From Marinobacter nauticus (lineage in GTDB: Bacteria; Pseudomonadota; Gammaproteobacteria; Enterobacterales; Shewanellaceae): a stretch of DNA of 64,000 nucleotides. Positions 37,941 through 47,081 of the stretch are shown here, piece by piece. The stretch spans positions 372,001 to 436,000 of the forward strand of contig NZ_JAHVJZ010000005.1 in the NCBI RefSeq assembly GCF_019801015.1. Reading direction: 5' to 3'. Positions within the stretch are counted from its first letter, which is position 1. Each line of letters opens with the position of its first letter. The translations under genes and the position numbers were made by a program. Under the pieces are notes generated by a model that was not told the DNA's origin, ran no database searches, and was given only the letters and a program-made list of their open reading frames with translations.

Positions 37941-40106
37941 ATGACCTCCAGATTGCAGCTCGACACCCTTAACGACAAACAGCGTGCCGCCGTAGAAGCG
38001 GCGCCCGGCGCCGTGCTGGTGCTGGCAGGGGCGGGCAGTGGCAAAACCCGGGTGCTGACCCACCGCATCGCCTGGTTGCTGGAGGAGCAGGGCGAAAGTC
38101 CTTACGCCATTCTGGCGGTGACCTTCACCAACAAAGCCGCCGCTGAGATGCGCCACCGTATCGAAGATCTGGTGCATGGCCCGGTCAACCGCATGTGGAT
38201 CGGCACCTTCCACGGCCTGGCTCACCGCCTGCTGCGCGCTCATTACCAGGAAGCGGGCCTGCCGGAGGGATTCCAGATCCTCGACAGCGACGACCAACAG
38301 CGCCTGGTGAAACGGATCCTGAAAAGTCTGCAACTGGATGAAAAGCGCTGGTCACCCCGCCAGGCAGTGGGTTACATCAACGCCAAAAAGGATGAAGGCC
38401 TGCGCCCTCAGCATATCGACGCCGGTTACCACCCGGTGGAAAAGACCTTCCTGCAGATCTATCAGGCCTACCAGGAAGCCTGTGACCGTGCCGGCCTGGT
38501 GGATTTTGCCGAACTGCTGCTGCGGGCCCACGAACTGTGGCTGAAACAGCCGCACCTGCTGCGCCACTATCAGCAGCGCTTCCGCCATATTCTGGTGGAC
38601 GAATTTCAGGATACCAACGCCATTCAGTACGCCTGGATCCGCATGCTGGCCGGCAATGGCAGTCACATCATGATCGTCGGGGATGACGACCAGTCCATTT
38701 ATGGCTGGCGCGGGGCCAAGGTGGAGAACCTGCAGAAGTTCCTCGACGACTTCCCCGGTGCCGAGACCATCCGTCTCGAACAGAACTACCGCTCCACCAG
38801 CACCATTCTGAGCGCCGCCAACGCCCTGATCGCCCACAATGCCGAGCGGATGGGCAAAGAGCTGTGGACCGAAGGCGCCAGCGGCGAGCCGATCAGTCTC
38901 TACTGCGCCTTTAACGAACTGGAAGAAGCCCGCTACATCGTTGGCCGCATCAAGCAGCATCTGGACGGTGGCGGTGCCCTGACTGACTGCGCCATTCTCT
39001 ATCGCTCCAACGCCCAGTCACGGGTGCTGGAAGAGGCGTTGCTGCACCAGAGTGTGGCGTACCGGATTTACGGCGGCCTGCGCTTCTTCGAGCGTCAGGA
39101 GATTAAGGACGCGCTGGGTTACCTGCGCCTGATTGCCAACCGGGATGATGACGCCGCCTTCGAACGCATCGTCAACACCCCGGCCCGTGGCATTGGCGAC
39201 CGCACCCTGGATATTGTCCGCACCACCGCCCGTACCGAGGGGATCACCCTGTGGCGCGCTTGTCAGCGCCTGCTTACCGAGCGTGGTTTGGCCGGTCGGG
39301 CCTCCTCGGCCATTGCCGCCTTTATGAGCCTGATCGATCAGCTTGAAGAAGAGGTGATGGAAGCGCCGCTCAAGCGTCAGGCTGATCACGTCATCAACCA
39401 CTCTGGCCTGCGCGCCATGTACGAGGCGGAGAAGGGTGAGAAAGCGGAAGCCCGGATTGAGAACCTTAACGAACTGGTGACGGCGGCCGGCTCATTTGAG
39501 AAGCCGGAAGACACCGAAGAGATGAGTGAGCTCAACGCCTTCCTGGCGCATGCGGCATTGGAAGCCGGAGAAGGCCAGGCGGACGACAATGATGATGCGG
39601 TGCAGCTGATGACCCTGCACAGCGCCAAGGGTCTGGAGTTCCCGCTGGTGTTTATGTGTGGCGTTGAAGAGGGGATGTTCCCCAGTCAGATGGCCCTGGA
39701 TGAGGGCGATCGTCTGGAGGAGGAGCGCCGCCTCTGCTACGTGGGGATGACCCGCGCCATGCAGAAGCTCTACATCACCTACGCCGAGTCACGCCGTCTG
39801 TATGGCCGGGAAACCTTCGCCAAAGCCAGCCGCTTTATCCGCGAAATCCCGCAGGAGCACCTGGATGAAGTGCGACTGACCACCCAGGTGTCTCAGCCGC
39901 GCCAGTACAACCGCTTTAACCAGTCGGAGCAGCGCTTTAACGACACCGGATTCAGCCTGGGCCAGCGGGTGCACCACCCCAAATTTGGTGACGGCGTGAT
40001 CATCAACTACGAAGGCAGCGGCCCGCAAAGTCGGGTGCAGGTCGCCTTCGATGGCATGGGCGTCAAGTGGCTGGTGGTGGCCTACGCCCGTCTGGAAGCC
40101 CGCTAA
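37941..40106 (+). CDS. uvrD: DNA helicase II UvrD
   Basis: A 721-residue superfamily 1A 3'-5' helicase for nucleotide excision and mismatch repair. Walker A is AGAGSGKT (residues 29-36), followed by TFTNKAAAEMRHRI, the DEFQDTN Walker B, GDDDQSIYGWRGA, and LMTLHSAKGLEFPLVFMCGVEEGMFP. A C-terminal Tudor-like segment with GVHHPKFGDGVIINYEGSG-type residues (QRVHHPKFGDG) contacts RNA polymerase in E. coli. A TATAAT lies 33 bases before the ATG, but no clear LexA box was seen. Confidence 0.97.
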   Translation: MTSRLQLDTLNDKQRAAVEAAPGAVLVLAGAGSGKTRVLTHRIAWLLEEQGESPYAILAVTFTNKAAAEMRHRIEDLVHGPVNRMWIGTFHGLAHRLLRAHYQEAGLPEGFQILDSDDQQRLVKRILKSLQLDEKRWSPRQAVGYINAKKDEGLRPQHIDAGYHPVEKTFLQIYQAYQEACDRAGLVDFAELLLRAHELWLKQPHLLRHYQQRFRHILVDEFQDTNAIQYAWIRMLAGNGSHIMIVGDDDQSIYGWRGAKVENLQKFLDDFPGAETIRLEQNYRSTSTILSAANALIAHNAERMGKELWTEGASGEPISLYCAFNELEEARYIVGRIKQHLDGGGALTDCAILYRSNAQSRVLEEALLHQSVAYRIYGGLRFFERQEIKDALGYLRLIANRDDDAAFERIVNTPARGIGDRTLDIVRTTARTEGITLWRACQRLLTERGLAGRASSAIAAFMSLIDQLEEEVMEAPLKRQADHVINHSGLRAMYEAEKGEKAEARIENLNELVTAAGSFEKPEDTEEMSELNAFLAHAALEAGEGQADDNDDAVQLMTLHSAKGLEFPLVFMCGVEEGMFPSQMALDEGDRLEEERRLCYVGMTRAMQKLYITYAESRRLYGRETFAKASRFIREIPQEHLDEVRLTTQVSQPRQYNRFNQSEQRFNDTGFSLGQRVHHPKFGDGVIINYEGSGPQSRVQVAFDGMGVKWLVVAYARLEAR

Positions 40107-40115
40107 AGCCGGGCG

Positions 40116-40412
40116 TCAGGGCGACACCGTGATCTTGGCGGGTCGCTCGTCCCCCTCCGCCGGGCGCCAGATCAGCGCGCCATTGGTTTCGTAATGGTTT
40201 TTCGGCAGGCAGTAGAGCAGCTGCCCTGCCACTTCCAGTGGTGCACCTTCCGAATACTGCTGCCCCTGATACCAGCAAGCCCGGATAAACTCCGCCCCAT
40301 CCACCACCGGAATCGGCTTCGGACCGGTGGTGATGATGCGGCTTGACCGCTCACTGTTGGCCACCACCCCAAGCGGCAACAGCAACATCACCAAAAGCAT
40401 CTTTCCTCTCAT
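40116..40412 (-). CDS. Small exported DUF1496-like protein
   Basis: A 98-residue protein with a signal peptide (MRGKMLLVMLLLPLGVVA). The mature part contains RACWYQGQQYSEGAPLEVAGQLLYCLPKNHYETNGALIWRP, with two cysteines likely paired in the periplasm. The CWY-xG-xxYSEGA and ETNGAL-W elements match the DUF1496 family as I recall it. Function is unknown. It is convergent with uvrD, nine bases after the uvrD stop. Confidence 0.75.
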   Translation of the reverse strand: MRGKMLLVMLLLPLGVVANSERSSRIITTGPKPIPVVDGAEFIRACWYQGQQYSEGAPLEVAGQLLYCLPKNHYETNGALIWRPAEGDERPAKITVSP

Positions 40413-40739
40413 CTCTCCCCCTTCACCTCATTTGCGTACGGTAAAACAATAGGATAGCCGGACAAAAACGATACCGTGACCATGCCCCGGTTTGATCGAC
40501 CCTGTCCAGACAAAGCGACCAGCCCCACATCCCCGTTAAGCCTCAGTGCCTCACTTTTCCCGCACCTCTGCTCCTCCCTCCCCCACTCACACTCACAAGT
40601 GAAACTTTTTCATTGACATATTTACGCCACCCCCTAACTTCGTAGCGGAAAACAACAAAGGAGGCTTTCAGAACAGAGGGTTGTGGTTGTTCTTGCCGTG
40701 GAAGCAATACAATTGAATGACCGAGGGAAGATCGTCGAT
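40413..40739. other. Intergenic region with TonB-receptor promoter
   Basis: A 327-base non-coding stretch between the divergent DUF1496-like gene and the TonB receptor gene. It holds a TTGACA at 40613-40618 with a weak TAACTT 16 bases on, giving a possible promoter, and CACTCACACTCACAAGTG just upstream of it. No open frame of value was seen. Confidence 0.4.
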
Positions 40740-43304
40740 ATGAAACCGTCCATTCTGGCCTGCACCGTCAGCGCCGCAATCCTGCCCGTCAGCCATGCCG
40801 CCTTCGCCGAAGAGGAGATTGAGCGAATCGAGGTAACCGGCTCCCACATCAAACGCACCGACATGGAAGGCCCCTCTCCCATTCTGGCCATTGATGAAGA
40901 CGCCATCCGGGGTGCCGGTGCCCAGGACATCTCTGAGTTGCTGCGCAAGCTGCCGGTCTCCGGCAACGGTACGTTTTCCACCCAGGGCAACGATTCGGAC
41001 GACACCGGGAACGGTGGGGCGGCCGTTTCCCTGCGCGGCCTGGGCGCCGATTCGACCCTGGTCCTGCTCAATGGACGGCGCATCTCGGTATCGGCCTTTG
41101 CCAAAGAGATTGATACCGCCTTTGTGGACATCAATGCCATTCCGCTGTCCGCCATTGCGCGCATCGAAATTCTTAAAGACGGCGCCTCCGCCACCTACGG
41201 CTCCGATGCCATCGCCGGTGTGGTGAACATCATCCTGAAAAGCGACTTTGAAGGCTTCGAAGTCACCGCAGGTTATGGCGACACCAGTGAAGGCGGCGGG
41301 GAAGAAACCACTCTGGCTGCGCTTTGGGGTACGCGGGGCGATCGCAGCCATACCACCGTGGTGCTGGACTACTTCCAGCGCGAAGAGACACTGTTTGCTG
41401 ACCGCAGCTACTCTCGCTCGGCCAACCAGACGGCCCGCGGCGGTTTTGACTTCCGCTCCTCCTCCGGCAACCCCGGCTCATTCAGCTCCGCCACCATCGG
41501 CGAGGATGGCTCCATCCTGGCAGACGGCAACTGGCAGCCGGACGCCAACTGTCCGGAAGACCGGGTCGCCGGCGCGTTTTGCCGGTTCGATTACGCCCCC
41601 TTTATGACCTCCATCCCGGAAACGGAGCGGGTCGGCCTGATGGTGCTGCAGGATTATGAGTTCAACGATAAGGTTTCCTTTTTTGCCGAGCTCTCCTACC
41701 AGCACAACAATACCGTGGTGAAAGGGGCCGCCAGCCCCTCGTTCAGCGAGTTCTACATGCTGGCGGACAACCCGCTGTTCCAGTCCGGCGAAGCCACCAA
41801 TCCCTTCCCTGGCGAAGACATCACCATGCGCCGCCGTCTGACCGAAACCGATGGCCGACTCAAGAAAGTGGAAACCGATAACGCCCGCTCCGTGCTGGGC
41901 CTGAACGGTAACTTCGCCGAGTGGGAATGGGAACTGGCCTACACCTACAGCCGCAGCCGCTCCAATGAATATGGCCAGCGGGGATTCGTTTGGACCCCCG
42001 AGCTTCAAAACGCCATTAACGACGGCAGCTTTAATCCCTTCTCCACCACGCAAAGCCCGGAGGTGCTGGACCGCATCACCGTTAACACCACCCGAAACGG
42101 CAAATCCACCACCGAAGCCTGGGACGGCAAGATTACCGGTGATCTGTTTGAACTGGGCGGCAATATGGCGGCCATCGCCGTTGGCTTCGAATATCGGGAG
42201 GAGAGTCTGGAGGACAATCCGGATGAGCTGTTCCTGAGAGGGGAAATTTTTGGTACCGAGGCAACCCAGGCCGCAGGCAGCCGGGACCAGACCTCTCTGT
42301 TCGCTGAGCTGGCGCTGCCCATGTTTGACACCATTGATGTTCAGTTGGCGGTCCGGTACGAGGATTACTCCGACTTTGGCACCAACACCAGCCCCAAATT
42401 TGCCATTCGCTGGGCCCCTTTGGACAGCCTGGCTTTCCGCGCAAGTTGGGGTGAGGCGTTCCGCGCTCCCTCGCTGGTTCAGCTGGGCCTGGGTGCCACC
42501 CAGGAATCACCGGGGCTGGTTGACACCACGCGTTGTCCGCTGACCGGTGAAGAGTTCGACTGTACCGCCCAGGAGAGAACGGTCATCTTCTCCGGAAACC
42601 CGGACCTGAAACCGGAAGAGTCCACCTCCTACAACGTCGGCGTGGTCTGGGAGCCTATGGATAACTGGTCCATGACCCTCGATTACTGGAACTACGATCA
42701 GGACAACCTGATCACCTCCGACACCCAGTTCCTGCTGGACACTCAGGGCACCAACCCGGATGTGGTCAAGCGGGAGCCCACGGTCGACGGGATCCCAGGT
42801 CAAATCATTGAGATTTATGACAGTTTCCGCAATCTTGGCGGGCAAAAAACGGACGGTATCGACTTTGATACCCAGTACATCCTCGCCACCGATGGCCTGG
42901 GCGATTACCGGTTCAGCTATAACCTTACCTGGGTCAACAGCTTCGAGGAGATCCGGGAGGACGGCAGTGTCCGCGACCTGAACGGTGCCTACCAGCACCC
43001 GGAGTATCGCTGGACTGCTGCGGCTGACTGGAGCATGGACGCCTGGCTGGCCTCCGCGCGCATCAACTACATCGGCGAGATGGAGGACGATGTGGATGCG
43101 GGTGCCTCCGGCACCATCGATTCCATGACCACCCTGGACCTGAACGCCAGCTACCTCTGGAATGACTGGCGCTTTACCCTGGGTGCCAACAATGTGCTGG
43201 ATGAGGAGCCACCGTTCTCCCAGGCGACCTTTATGGGCTATGACCAGAAAACCCATTCTGCACAGGGACGTTTCACCTACGTGAAGGTTGGCTACCGCTT
43301 CTGA
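40740..43304 (+). CDS. TonB-dependent outer-membrane receptor
   Basis: An 854-residue receptor. It has a signal peptide (to SHAAFA), a TonB-box-like start EEEIERIEVTGSHIKR, the plug domain (ISELLRKLPVS..GAAVSLRGLGADSTLVLLNGRRI; ATYGSDAIAGVVNIILK) and the 22-strand barrel with NPDLKPEESTSYNVGV, ending FTYVKVGYRF with a C-terminal Phe. The plug resembles the large Alteromonadales receptor class often used for peptides or glycans rather than haem, since FRAP/NPNL haem motifs are absent. The substrate is unknown. GAGGGAAG precedes the ATG. A long GC hairpin follows the stop. Confidence 0.93.
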   Translation: MKPSILACTVSAAILPVSHAAFAEEEIERIEVTGSHIKRTDMEGPSPILAIDEDAIRGAGAQDISELLRKLPVSGNGTFSTQGNDSDDTGNGGAAVSLRGLGADSTLVLLNGRRISVSAFAKEIDTAFVDINAIPLSAIARIEILKDGASATYGSDAIAGVVNIILKSDFEGFEVTAGYGDTSEGGGEETTLAALWGTRGDRSHTTVVLDYFQREETLFADRSYSRSANQTARGGFDFRSSSGNPGSFSSATIGEDGSILADGNWQPDANCPEDRVAGAFCRFDYAPFMTSIPETERVGLMVLQDYEFNDKVSFFAELSYQHNNTVVKGAASPSFSEFYMLADNPLFQSGEATNPFPGEDITMRRRLTETDGRLKKVETDNARSVLGLNGNFAEWEWELAYTYSRSRSNEYGQRGFVWTPELQNAINDGSFNPFSTTQSPEVLDRITVNTTRNGKSTTEAWDGKITGDLFELGGNMAAIAVGFEYREESLEDNPDELFLRGEIFGTEATQAAGSRDQTSLFAELALPMFDTIDVQLAVRYEDYSDFGTNTSPKFAIRWAPLDSLAFRASWGEAFRAPSLVQLGLGATQESPGLVDTTRCPLTGEEFDCTAQERTVIFSGNPDLKPEESTSYNVGVVWEPMDNWSMTLDYWNYDQDNLITSDTQFLLDTQGTNPDVVKREPTVDGIPGQIIEIYDSFRNLGGQKTDGIDFDTQYILATDGLGDYRFSYNLTWVNSFEEIREDGSVRDLNGAYQHPEYRWTAAADWSMDAWLASARINYIGEMEDDVDAGASGTIDSMTTLDLNASYLWNDWRFTLGANNVLDEEPPFSQATFMGYDQKTHSAQGRFTYVKVGYRF

Positions 43305-43309
43305 GGACA

Positions 43310-43340
43310 CAGGGGGCCGGCCCACCCGGCTGGCCCCCTG
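43310..43340 (+). terminator. Terminator-like hairpin after TonB receptor
   Basis: CAGGGGGCC (43310-43318) pairs with GGCCCCCTG (43332-43340) around a GC-rich loop, followed by AAACTCTTTTCC. The T tract is weak. Confidence 0.6.
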
Positions 43341-43622
43341 AAACTCTTTTCCGCACCCACCATAAGAACCTGACGCCCATCACAAAAGCATGATCTTACC
43401 CCGTCGAAAACCCGCCAGTTACAACGAGAACAATGGGATGAATTGTTGACCAGATCGCAGTTTTGAAATTTGATTCCCCCCCGAACACTCACACTGTGAC
43501 CCACCTACTCCACAGTCGTCGGTGTAACCAATATGCTGGGCGCCACCTAACAAAGAACGTGACTCACGCGCAAGCGTTACCGGCGAGGATCACCCGCCGC
43601 GTCGTCACCGAGGGGAGACTTC
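43341..43622. other. Intergenic region before radical SAM gene
   Basis: A non-coding stretch with no convincing frame. It contains CACTCACACTGTGACCC near 43490, partly resembling the repeat upstream of the TonB receptor, and GAGGGGAG ten bases before the next ATG. I see no strong -35/-10 pair and no full FNR or CRP site. Confidence 0.4.
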
Positions 43623-44957
43623 ATGTCCTTAGCCGAACGCGCACTCAATAACGCCGCCATCCGCGACAGCAACAAGATCACCACACCACGCTGGATGCTG
43701 GACAGTCTTGAGCACGTGATGCAGTACTACACCAAGCGTCACCTGTGCCTGGATACTCAGGCATGCGATGCGTTTCCGGCGCCGATGCCCGGTCGCAAGT
43801 ACATGCTGTATATGCACGTACCCTTCTGTCACACCCTGTGCTCCTTCTGCACCTTCCATCGCTTCCTGTTCAAGGAAGAGAAGGCCCGGGCTTACTTCAT
43901 CAGCCTGCGCAAAGAGATGGATATGGCCAAGGCGCTGGGTTACGACTTTGAAGAGTTGTACATCGGCGGTGGCACCACCACCGTCCTGGTGGACGAGCTG
44001 GCGCGTACCATTGAGCACGCCCGCAACCTGTTCCCGGGCATCAAGCAGGTGTCCTGTGAGTCTGACCCGCTGCACCTGACCTCTGCCGAGTTCACTCAAC
44101 TGCACGGCCTGGTGGACCGCCTCTCGGTGGGCGTTCAGAGCTTTAACCGTGACATTCTGGCCCGTACCGACCGCCTGGAGAAATTCGGTGAGCCGGAAGT
44201 GGTGTACGAAAAGCTGCTGCGGGCCAAAGACAACTTCCCGATCCTGAACGTGGACATGATCTTCGGCTTCCAGGGTCAGACTGAGGAAGTGCTGCAAAAC
44301 GATATGGACATGCTGGCCCGCCTGGGTCCGCGCCAGATCACCACCTACCCGCTGATGGTGACCCACCAGACCCGAAAGAGCGCCAAGGGCAATCTGGCGG
44401 CGAGCGATCAGGACATCCGCAAGGATTACGAGCTGATCCTCAACAGCCTGAAGGGTCACTACGATCAGCTGACCGCCTGGTCCTTTGGTAAGAGCAACGA
44501 GGAAGGCTTCGACGAGTACGTGGTGAACTACGACGACTACCTGGGCCTGGGCTCCGGCAGTTTCAGCTTCCTGCACGACACTCTGTACGTAAACAGCTTC
44601 TCGCTGCGTCGTTACCAGGAGCGCATTGCTGCCGGTAAGATGGGCGTGGAATCCTCCAAGCATTACACCCGTCACGCCGTGATGCAGTACCGTTTCCTGC
44701 TGAACCTGTTCGGTGGCCGCCTCTCCAAGAGCTACTTTAAAGAGCAGTTTGGTGTCAGCCCTTACCTGGGCCTGGCCAAAGAGATGGCCTTTATGCACGC
44801 CACCGGCTGCCTGAAACAGGATCCGAACGACGCTGATAAGCTGCAGGCCACCCCGAACGGTCTGATGATGGGTCTGCTGATGATGAAAAACTTCTACGCC
44901 GGCATGGACAACGTCCGCGCCGAACTGCGCCGCCCGCTGGGCGCCAAAGATATGTGA
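43623..44957 (+). CDS. HemN-like radical SAM protein
   Basis: A 444-residue member of the coproporphyrinogen III oxidase-like radical SAM group. The 4Fe-4S motif is CHTLCSFC (Cys69, Cys73, Cys76) after YMHVPFC, followed by the SAM-binding YIGGGTTTVL and SVGVQSFN, all as in HemN/HutW/ChuW. It may be an oxygen-independent coproporphyrinogen oxidase relative or a haem-degrading HutW-type enzyme, and the sequence alone does not decide. It is monocistronic with its own ribosome site and a strong terminator. It follows a TonB receptor but that receptor lacks haem motifs. Confidence 0.85.
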   Translation: MSLAERALNNAAIRDSNKITTPRWMLDSLEHVMQYYTKRHLCLDTQACDAFPAPMPGRKYMLYMHVPFCHTLCSFCTFHRFLFKEEKARAYFISLRKEMDMAKALGYDFEELYIGGGTTTVLVDELARTIEHARNLFPGIKQVSCESDPLHLTSAEFTQLHGLVDRLSVGVQSFNRDILARTDRLEKFGEPEVVYEKLLRAKDNFPILNVDMIFGFQGQTEEVLQNDMDMLARLGPRQITTYPLMVTHQTRKSAKGNLAASDQDIRKDYELILNSLKGHYDQLTAWSFGKSNEEGFDEYVVNYDDYLGLGSGSFSFLHDTLYVNSFSLRRYQERIAAGKMGVESSKHYTRHAVMQYRFLLNLFGGRLSKSYFKEQFGVSPYLGLAKEMAFMHATGCLKQDPNDADKLQATPNGLMMGLLMMKNFYAGMDNVRAELRRPLGAKDM

Positions 44958-44970
44958 GTGGACTCCGTCA

Positions 44971-45001
44971 AAAAAGGGCGCCCTTAGGGCGCCCTTTTTT
45001 A
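44971..45001 (+). terminator. Intrinsic terminator of the radical SAM gene
   Basis: GGGCGCCC-TTA-GGGCGCCC with flanking A5 and T6 forms a strong hairpin about 14 bases after the stop codon. Confidence 0.92.
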
Positions 45002-45071
45002 TGACCCTATGATGACATCCCCCCCGCCGCTGGCGATAATCCGAAGCAACTCCGAGATTAAAAGCCCTGCC

Positions 45072-45914
45072 ATGAGCCAGATCCTGATCATCGCCAACCT
45101 CAACTGCGACCGCATTTTTCGGCTGAATCGCCCCCTGACCTCCGGCGCCCGGATCCATTACGAAGATATGGGTCACCGTATTGGTGGCGGTGCCACCAAT
45201 ACCGGGCTGGGCCTGGTTTGGGCCGGACATCAGGTCGAGTTGTTGAGCCAGGTCGGCGACGACGAACTGGGCGACTGGCTGCTGGCCGAAGCGAAAAAGT
45301 TGGGACTGGGATGTCAGCAGGTCCACCGCCTGGTGGGGCCAACCCAGCCACTGCAGCTGTTGATGGAGCCGAATGGGGAGCGCACCATACTGCGCCCGAA
45401 CCGCCCCCGATTGCTGCTGCCGCAGCGCCTCAACTGGGACGGCGTTGATGCCCTCTACGTTAACCTGTCCGCCGAACACCTGCCCCGCCTGATGAGTGAT
45501 GCTCTGCATCGTGCCCTGGTGGTCGCCCAACTGCCCAAGGATCTGGCCGCACGACCCTGCCACTACTTGATCACTTCCCGCGACGATCTGGCCCAGCACG
45601 GCGTGGAGCCCAGCTTCGAATGGGCTCAGGGAGTGGCAGGTGATCAACTGCGGGCTTTTATCGTCACCGAGGGTGCCAGGGGTGCCAAAGCCTACCTGCC
45701 TGACCGCATCCACCATCAGGACGCGGTGCCGGCCAACGTGGTCGACAGCACAGGGGCCGGCGATTGCTATGCGGCGGGTCTAATCCACGGATTACTCAAG
45801 CAGGGAGAGCTGAGCATTGCCATGGCAGAAGCAGCCTGTTGGGCGGCGTTTGCCGTGTCAGCGGACTGTTCCGTTCCCCCGGAAACTCTGAAGAGTTACC
45901 TGGTTTCGGCTTGA
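45072..45914 (+). CDS. PfkB-family carbohydrate kinase
   Basis: A 280-residue ribokinase-like kinase. The N-terminal GG motif is HRIGGGATNTGLGLVWAG, and the C-terminal signature is VVDSTGAGDCYAAGLIHGLL, with Asp231 as the catalytic base. The family phosphorylates sugars or nucleosides; substrate is not evident. ATG 45072 is chosen because the conserved start MSQILIIANLNCDRIFR begins there, although an in-frame upstream ATG exists at 45009. It stands between a terminator and a diguanylate cyclase gene 69 bases downstream. Confidence 0.9.
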   Translation: MSQILIIANLNCDRIFRLNRPLTSGARIHYEDMGHRIGGGATNTGLGLVWAGHQVELLSQVGDDELGDWLLAEAKKLGLGCQQVHRLVGPTQPLQLLMEPNGERTILRPNRPRLLLPQRLNWDGVDALYVNLSAEHLPRLMSDALHRALVVAQLPKDLAARPCHYLITSRDDLAQHGVEPSFEWAQGVAGDQLRAFIVTEGARGAKAYLPDRIHHQDAVPANVVDSTGAGDCYAAGLIHGLLKQGELSIAMAEAACWAAFAVSADCSVPPETLKSYLVSA

Positions 45915-45983
45915 CGCCTGACCACTTTGTGGTCAATAACCAATTAACCTGTCTGCACTTTGATTCCTCATACAAGGACCCGG

Positions 45984-47042
45984 ATGGAACTGGATCCCAG
46001 GCCAGTGCAATACAAGGGACTGCAGTGGCTGCTGATGTTTGCCACATTGACGCCGTTGGCCAGTGTCGCTCTGTACGAGTGGTCCCAACCGTTTAAGGCC
46101 CAATTGCCTTACTACCTGAGTGCGGCTTTGGCGCTGGGGTTATGGGCTGGCAATCGCTGGGCGCATGGTCGCCGGCGATTTCGCCTGCTGCTGTCCATCG
46201 AGGCCCAGGGGCTGCTGCTGGGACTCGCCATCTCCACCGTCGTCGCCTCCCGGCTGGCCGGCGGCCCGGATGAAACCACACTGCCGGTGTTCTCCGCCTA
46301 CGTCATGTTTGTGTTTGCTGCCGTACTGGGGCTGCACAGTTCCGACCGGGCCTTGCTGTGCTGCCTGTTGCCGCCAACTCTGGTGTTGCTGTGGCCCAGC
46401 GGTGTGCTGTGGTGGCAGGAGTTGGCGGTGCTGATCATCGCGCTTTACCTCGGACTGGCGGCCCGCCGGCAGATCAACCTGTGGATGCGGATGAGCCAGG
46501 CCCAACTGAGGCAGAATAAGCGTCTGCTGGAAAAATTCCGCACCCTCTCCAACCAGGATCCTCTGACTGGCCTGGCCAACCGCCGCTATTTTGATCAACG
46601 ACTCAGTCAGGCAGTCAGCGACGCCAAACGCAGCAAAAATGCGTTCTGCCTGATCCTGCTGGATGTGGATTACTTCAAGCTCTACAACGACCACTTTGGC
46701 CACCAGGCGGGCGACGACTGCCTTCGCACCGTGGCGCAAATCCTGCGCCAGGCCAGCCGTCGTCAATCCGATACGCTGGCACGATTCGGCGGAGAAGAGT
46801 TTGTTCTGCTGCTACCCAACACGGATAAGCGGGGGGCCCAGCGTCTGGCGGAAGAGATTGAAACCCGGCTTCGGGAGAGTGATCTGGAGCACCCGGAATC
46901 CGGCATCTCTTCCCGTGTCACCCTGAGTCAGGGAATCGCCCAGTGGCACCCCGGCCTCTCCGGTGAGGCGCTGCTGCATCAGGCAGACAAAGCGATGTAC
47001 GAAGCCAAGTTATCCGGCCGCAACGCCATCAAGGCGGCCTGA
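45984..47042 (+). CDS. Membrane-bound diguanylate cyclase (GGDEF)
   Basis: A 352-residue protein with five or six membrane segments in residues 1-170, a coiled linker (QAQLRQNKRLLEKFRTLSNQ) and a GGDEF domain. DPLTGLANRRYFDQRL begins the domain, LDVDYFKLYNDHFGHQAGDD has the metal residues, and the active site is RFGGEEF. It should synthesise cyclic di-GMP. The two diguanylate cyclases in the window have similar layout but different membrane parts. ATG 45984 has AAGGA five bases upstream. Confidence 0.9.
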   Translation: MELDPRPVQYKGLQWLLMFATLTPLASVALYEWSQPFKAQLPYYLSAALALGLWAGNRWAHGRRRFRLLLSIEAQGLLLGLAISTVVASRLAGGPDETTLPVFSAYVMFVFAAVLGLHSSDRALLCCLLPPTLVLLWPSGVLWWQELAVLIIALYLGLAARRQINLWMRMSQAQLRQNKRLLEKFRTLSNQDPLTGLANRRYFDQRLSQAVSDAKRSKNAFCLILLDVDYFKLYNDHFGHQAGDDCLRTVAQILRQASRRQSDTLARFGGEEFVLLLPNTDKRGAQRLAEEIETRLRESDLEHPESGISSRVTLSQGIAQWHPGLSGEALLHQADKAMYEAKLSGRNAIKAA

Positions 47043-47052
47043 TACTTCGATC

Positions 47053-47077
47053 AAAAAGCGCGCCCATCGGCGCGCTT
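47053..47077. terminator. Hairpin between diguanylate cyclase and ETF-QO genes
   Basis: AAGCGCGCC/GGCGCGCTT (47056-47064 with 47069-47077) has five T on the minus strand and CTTCTCATT on the plus strand. It mainly terminates the minus-strand gene and perhaps both. Confidence 0.8.
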
Positions 47078-47081
47078 CTCA

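Noticed and set aside
43629-45716. 695-residue minus-strand frame
   Set aside because: Very long but lies antisense to the radical SAM and PfkB genes, both with catalytic motifs; its Gln/His/Val-rich composition is typical of antisense reading in GC-rich DNA.
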